Notes under the pieces: model-generated
The model's database searches: none
The model's input: the letters and a program-made list of their open reading frames with translations, nothing else
What the model was told of the DNA's origin: nothing
Program-made: the position numbers and the translations under genes
From: an uncultured Lachnospiraceae bacterium
GTDB lineage: Bacteria > Bacillota > Clostridia > Lachnospirales > Lachnospiraceae
DNA: 8,703 nt
Reading direction: 5' to 3'
NCBI GenBank assembly: GCA_910577165.1
Contig: CAJTLX010000059.1
Location: 1 to 8,703 of the forward strand
Shown here: in pieces, positions 5,142 to 8,703 of the stretch
Numbering within the stretch: position 1 is the first letter of the stretch
How the letters are laid out: every line of letters begins with the position of its first letter

Positions 5142-6944
5142 ATGGCAAGAACGGTTTCTATTGGAAGGCAAGATTTTGAGAGAATGATTACTGAGGATTG
5201 TTTTTATGTGGATAAAACCAATTTTATCAGGGAATGGTGGGAAAATAAGGATGATGTTACGTTAATTACTCGTCCAAGGCGATTTGGAAAAACATTAACG
5301 ATGAATATGGTGGAACGTTTCTTTTCTGTGAAATATGCGGGGAAGGGAGAAGTATTTGAAAACTTAAATATTTGGAGAGATGAGAAATTTCAAAAACTAC
5401 AGGAAACAATACCTGTTATTAATTTAACCTTTGCTGGGATAAAATGTAATAATTATGAAGAAGCTTTGGTTCAGATAAAGCAAGTAATTGCAGACTTATA
5501 TTTGAGTCATTTTGGATTAAGAAATAGTGGTATTCTTCAAGAACCTGAAGCTGAATATTTTGATGGGGTGACGAGAAATTTGCCAGAGATAAACTTTGCT
5601 ATTTCTCTTCGGAAACTTTGTGTTTTTTTGCAGAGTTATTTCCATGAAAAAGTAATTATACTGCTAGATGAATTTGATACACCATTGCAGGCAGCATATA
5701 TTCATGGTTATTGGAATGAGCTTATTTCATTTGTAAGAGAGTTATTCGAGGCAACGTTTAAGATAAACCCATATCTTGATCGGGCAATTCTAACAGGGAT
5801 TACAAGGGTGAGTAAAGAGTCTCTATTTTCCGGGTTAAATAACCTTAAAGTGATATCCATGATTTCTGATAAATATACGGATTCTTTTGGTTTTACACAG
5901 GAGGAAGTTTCTGCGGCTTTAAAAGAGTTTGAATTAGAAGATAAGGAGAAAGAGGTTAAATTTTGGTATGATGGGTTTACAATCGGGAACAGAACTGATA
6001 TTTATAATCCATGGTCAATTACAAATTTCCTCGACAAGAAAGTATTCCAGAGTTATTGGGCAAATACCAGTAACAATGATTTAGTTGGCGAACTGATCCA
6101 AGGGGGAAGTGATGAATTAAAAATCATGATGGAGCAGTTAATGGAAGGGGGAACGGTTCGTGTAGGAATCAGTGACCACATTGACTTTAGCTTACTAAAG
6201 ACGGATTCACCTGTAGAGAATGAAGCCTCTGTCTGGAATCTGCTCTTTGCCAGCGGATATTTGACCATAGCAAATCGGTCAGCACATAATGAATATGATT
6301 TAAGGATTACCAATGAAGAGGTTCGTGAGATGTTTCAGTCAATGATTCATCGATGGTTTTCCCCGATCCGGAAATACAATGAATTTCTCAAGGCACTTCT
6401 TGGGAATGATGTGGGACTAATGAACAGGTTTATGAATGATGTGGCATTGAAAACATTTTCGTCTTTTGATTCTGGAAATAAGCCTTCCGAAGAAGCGGAG
6501 CCGGAAAGATTCTATCATGGTTTTGTTTTGGGGCTGATGGTGGATTTAGCAGATCGATATACGGTTACCTCAAACAGGGAGAGTGGTTACGGCAGATATG
6601 ATGTCATGTTGAAGCCAAAAAAGAAGGATCTGCCTGCCATTATTTTAGAGTTTAAGGTACATGATCCGGAGGATGAAGAGGACTTAGAGGAAACCGTTGT
6701 TTCTGCTTTAAAACAGATTATAGAAAAGAATTATAATGCCTCTCTAATTGATGAGGGATTTTTAAAAGAAACCATCCGGGCATATGGTTTTGCTTTTGAA
6801 GGAAAGAAGGTGAAAATTGATGGCGGTGACTTGCAAAAGGTTAATTCTATAATTAAAGCCACGGAGAAAAAGAAGGTTGCAGGGAAAATTACTGCAAAGA
6901 AGAAACTTTCTGCAAAAAGGAGAGGTGCCGCAAGGAAAAATTGA
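5142..6944 (+). CDS. AAA-ATPase_like / PD-(D/E)XK nuclease-family protein
   Basis: This 600-residue protein opens with the hallmark N-terminus of the AAA-ATPase_like family (FERMITEDCFYVDKTNFI). It has a Walker A variant RPRRFGKT (44-51, Lys50) and Walker B VIILLDEFD (171-179, Asp176/Glu177). LTGITRVSKESLFSGLNNL (217-235) and WYDGF (275-279) are also conserved in the family. The C-terminal part (about 460-560) carries a PD-(D/E)XK nuclease-like core: GRYDVML with Asp487, then ILEFK with Glu503 and Lys505, and ALKQI (522-526) downstream. The catalytic residues appear intact. Family members are numerous and often multi-copy in gut anaerobes; their role is unknown, and phage defence or mobile-DNA functions have been suggested. 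The last 29 residues hold ten Lys and three Arg, an unusual histone-like tail that may bind nucleic acid. It appears to be a single-gene transcription unit. Confidence 0.9.
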   Translation: MARTVSIGRQDFERMITEDCFYVDKTNFIREWWENKDDVTLITRPRRFGKTLTMNMVERFFSVKYAGKGEVFENLNIWRDEKFQKLQETIPVINLTFAGIKCNNYEEALVQIKQVIADLYLSHFGLRNSGILQEPEAEYFDGVTRNLPEINFAISLRKLCVFLQSYFHEKVIILLDEFDTPLQAAYIHGYWNELISFVRELFEATFKINPYLDRAILTGITRVSKESLFSGLNNLKVISMISDKYTDSFGFTQEEVSAALKEFELEDKEKEVKFWYDGFTIGNRTDIYNPWSITNFLDKKVFQSYWANTSNNDLVGELIQGGSDELKIMMEQLMEGGTVRVGISDHIDFSLLKTDSPVENEASVWNLLFASGYLTIANRSAHNEYDLRITNEEVREMFQSMIHRWFSPIRKYNEFLKALLGNDVGLMNRFMNDVALKTFSSFDSGNKPSEEAEPERFYHGFVLGLMVDLADRYTVTSNRESGYGRYDVMLKPKKKDLPAIILEFKVHDPEDEEDLEETVVSALKQIIEKNYNASLIDEGFLKETIRAYGFAFEGKKVKIDGGDLQKVNSIIKATEKKKVAGKITAKKKLSAKRRGAARKN

Positions 6945-7012
6945 TTTATTTTGAGGGAGGCTTTGAAGAGAGGAAAAAATTTAAAATCAGGGCTGCTTTT
7001 TTGCAATAAAGC

Positions 7013-7041
7013 TTGAAATTTCTATATATTGCGAGTATACT
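7013..7041 (+). promoter_or_regulatory. Promoter of the SWIM zinc-finger gene
   Basis: TTGAAA (7013-7018) and TATACT (7036-7041) are 17 bases apart, with a predicted start near 7048 and a leader of about 74 bases. No clear terminator separates the previous gene, so read-through is also possible. Confidence 0.6.
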
Positions 7042-7059
7042 ATTAGAATGAAAAGCAGA

Positions 7060-7077
7060 AGTTGTGACCGTACAACT
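7060..7077 (+). other. Small hairpin in the SWIM gene leader
   Basis: AGTTGT (7060-7065) and ACAACT (7072-7077) form a perfect 6-bp inverted repeat around GACCGT, just after the predicted transcription start. It could be a short leader hairpin or an operator half-site pair. It resembles no riboswitch that I know. Confidence 0.3.
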
Positions 7078-7121
7078 CTGAAAATCTAAAATAAATATTG
7101 TTGGAACAGAATGGAGGTATT

Positions 7122-8597
7122 ATGCAAAAAGTAACCGAACAGCAAATTGCGGCGATGGCACCAAATCCTGCGGCGGCATCGAACGGCAAAAAAATTTCTG
7201 CAAAGGGTGGTTTTGTTCGCAGGGAGTGCTCTGCGGATGACACTTTTTATCTTGGTGAATGTACGGGGAGCGGGAAGAGCAATTATATTACCACCGTCGA
7301 TTTTATTGAACCGGACGCGCCGGTCTGTCGGTGTTCCTGCCCAAGCAGACAGTTCCCGTGCAAGCATGGGCTGGCACTTTTATATGAGATTGCGGCGGGC
7401 AAGGATTTTGGTACCTGCGAAATTCCGGATGATATTTTAAAGAAGCGTGCAAAGAAGGCAGGAAAGAAGGAGGGTGCCGAGGAGGGGACGGACGATAAAC
7501 CATTGACCGAGGAGGAGATGGAAAAGAAAAAGGCAGCGGCAGAAAAGGCAGCAAAATCGGCAAAGGCAGCGCGAACAAAGAAGTTAAAAAAGCAGCTTGA
7601 AGGGCTTGGACTTGCGGAAAAATTGGTACGGGATCTAATCAAGGCGGGGCTTGGCACGATGGGCGGCGCGACATTAAAGACTTATGAGCAGCTCTCAAAG
7701 CAGCTTGGAGATTACTATCTTCCAGGTCCGCAGCGTCTTTTAAATGGTCTGATGTTGGAGGTTGCGGCGTTCCAGAAGGACGGGAACGAGGCACATTATG
7801 ACAATGCGATCTCGGTTTTGGAAAAGTTTTGGACACTAATTAAGAAATCAAAAAAGTATTTATCGGATAAATTGGAAAAGGGTGAGGAGGCACCGGACGA
7901 TAACGAGCTTTATGAAGAACTTGGCGGTGTCTGGAAGTTGACGGAACTTGAAGCTCTTGGCAAGACGCTCACCGAAGCGGATCTGATGCAGCTTTCATTT
8001 TGGTGTGTCTACGATGATGCGCGCAAAGAGTATATTGACGCTGGGGCATGGGCAGATTTATCGGACGGGACAATCTATATGACCTATAATTATCGTCCAA
8101 TTAAAGCGTTAAAATATGTAAAGCAGGAAGATTCCGTATTTGGTGTGGCGCATATCGCATCTGCTGCCTGCTACCCGGGACAGGGGAATTTGCGCGTGCG
8201 CTGGAATGGGGTGCAGATCAGGGATATCGCCCCAGAAGATCTTGGCACTTTGCGAAAGATGGCGGTAACGAATCTTACGGCGGAGACAAAGAATGTGAAA
8301 AATACATTGAAAAATGCGATTGCTGACCCGGTGTTTATCCGGCTGGTGGCATTTTCTGAGATCGGAAGAATCGGCGATTCGCTCTGCTTAAAGAATGCGG
8401 CGGGCGAGACTGTGATGCTTGGCGACGCGCCGGGAATTGAACCGTCACTTGACCGGATTTCCCTTTTGCCGGAGGAGAGGCTGTTAAAAGACCAGGTACT
8501 CTTGGGGGCATTTTATTATGACGGTGCCACGCGCAGACTGAAATTGCAGCCGCTCAGCATCCTTACAGAAAATGAGGTAGTGCGCTTACTTTATTAA
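7122..8597 (+). CDS. SWIM zinc-finger family protein
   Basis: This 491-residue protein starts at ATG 7122, preceded by GGAGG at 7113-7117. A TTG at 7098 would add eight residues but would place the ribosome binding site inside the gene. The SWIM finger is intact: CSCPSRQFPCKH with zinc ligands Cys71, Cys73, Cys80 and His82, and an extra Cys at 69. Residues about 103-160 are a Lys/Glu/Ala-rich, probably coiled-coil, linker. The rest (160-491) is a mixed helical and beta region typical of bacterial SWIM proteins of the MolR-associated type, whose biochemical role is unsettled. SWIM domains are thought to bind DNA or protein. Relatives commonly sit upstream of MoxR-type AAA ATPase and VWA-protein genes; the window ends too soon to see these, but no terminator follows. 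Its G+C is clearly higher than the rest of the window, roughly half in the stretches I counted. Confidence 0.9.
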   Translation: MQKVTEQQIAAMAPNPAAASNGKKISAKGGFVRRECSADDTFYLGECTGSGKSNYITTVDFIEPDAPVCRCSCPSRQFPCKHGLALLYEIAAGKDFGTCEIPDDILKKRAKKAGKKEGAEEGTDDKPLTEEEMEKKKAAAEKAAKSAKAARTKKLKKQLEGLGLAEKLVRDLIKAGLGTMGGATLKTYEQLSKQLGDYYLPGPQRLLNGLMLEVAAFQKDGNEAHYDNAISVLEKFWTLIKKSKKYLSDKLEKGEEAPDDNELYEELGGVWKLTELEALGKTLTEADLMQLSFWCVYDDARKEYIDAGAWADLSDGTIYMTYNYRPIKALKYVKQEDSVFGVAHIASAACYPGQGNLRVRWNGVQIRDIAPEDLGTLRKMAVTNLTAETKNVKNTLKNAIADPVFIRLVAFSEIGRIGDSLCLKNAAGETVMLGDAPGIEPSLDRISLLPEERLLKDQVLLGAFYYDGATRRLKLQPLSILTENEVVRLLY

Positions 8598-8610
8598 ACC
8601 CACCCCGCTA

Positions 8611-8703
8611 ATGCGGAACTTAAAAACAGCATAAGTCCGGATAGTGAAAGAAAGAGGGTACTGGGAGGACGAATGCGGAACTTTAAAACAGCATGAGTCC
8701 GGA
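8611..8703 (+). repeat. Two 31-bp direct repeats, 62-bp period, at the window edge
   Basis: The copies at 8611-8641 and 8673-8703 match at 29 of 31 positions; the second runs to the window edge, so the repeat may continue. Each begins with an ATG opening an 8-codon frame including stop (MRNLKTA and MRNFKTA). The second is preceded by GGGAGG (8663-8668), and its TGA overlaps a new ATG (8693) that could start the next gene (MSP...). Within the repeat, CGGAAC and GTCCG can form a 5-bp stem with one bulged A. Tandem duplication of the next gene's leader is the simplest reading. Confidence 0.6.

Noticed and set aside
7098..7121. TTG start adding eight residues to the SWIM protein
   Set aside because: No ribosome binding site precedes it, and the added segment contains the GGAGG that serves ATG 7122.
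8611..8703. CRISPR array start (31-bp repeat, about 31-bp spacer)
   Set aside because: Only two copies are visible and they differ at two positions. The spacer is purine-rich and contains a ribosome binding site, and each repeat starts with an in-frame ATG. A duplicated gene leader explains it better.

Overview
The window looks like chromosomal DNA from a low-G+C Gram-positive anaerobe, most likely a clostridial gut bacterium of the Lachnospiraceae type. The clues are strong AGGAGG ribosome binding sites, very AT-rich intergenic DNA, a DUF5050-like lipoprotein, and a solo AAA-ATPase_like/PD-(D/E)XK protein of a kind expanded in gut anaerobes. The genus cannot be fixed from the sequence. All family names were assigned by eye.

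Left part (1-2557): two minus-strand genes for exported proteins. One is a small Cys-rich secreted protein cut by the window edge (1-313). The other is a beta-propeller-like lipoprotein (632-1600). Then comes almost 1 kb without a convincing gene. It holds possible decayed coding fragments, a GC-rich stem-loop (2073-2127), and a compact palindromic element (2365-2465) with perfect 18-bp arms and two nested hairpins.

Centre (2462-4804): the most interesting part. A promoter starts inside the right arm of the palindrome, and a 17-bp-arm dyad overlaps its -10 box. It drives a 62-codon gene for a small exported Cys-containing peptide. Facing it tail to tail, across a perfect 14-bp stem terminator, is a 635-residue protein. 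That protein reads as two successive modules, each a helix-turn-helix followed by TPR-like helices. The pair resembles a peptide-pheromone/RRNPP-type receptor system of unusual double-length design. The functional link is inference.

Right part (4805-8703): a divergent promoter region, then a 600-residue AAA-ATPase_like/PD-(D/E)XK protein with a histone-like Lys-rich tail. After it comes a 491-residue SWIM zinc-finger protein with clearly higher G+C than the rest of the window. That gene has its own promoter and probably heads an operon continuing off the right edge. In families I know, SWIM genes of this kind sit with MoxR-type ATPase and VWA-domain genes, but none is visible here. The window ends in two near-identical 31-bp repeats, 62 bp apart, each containing an 8-codon mini-ORF.
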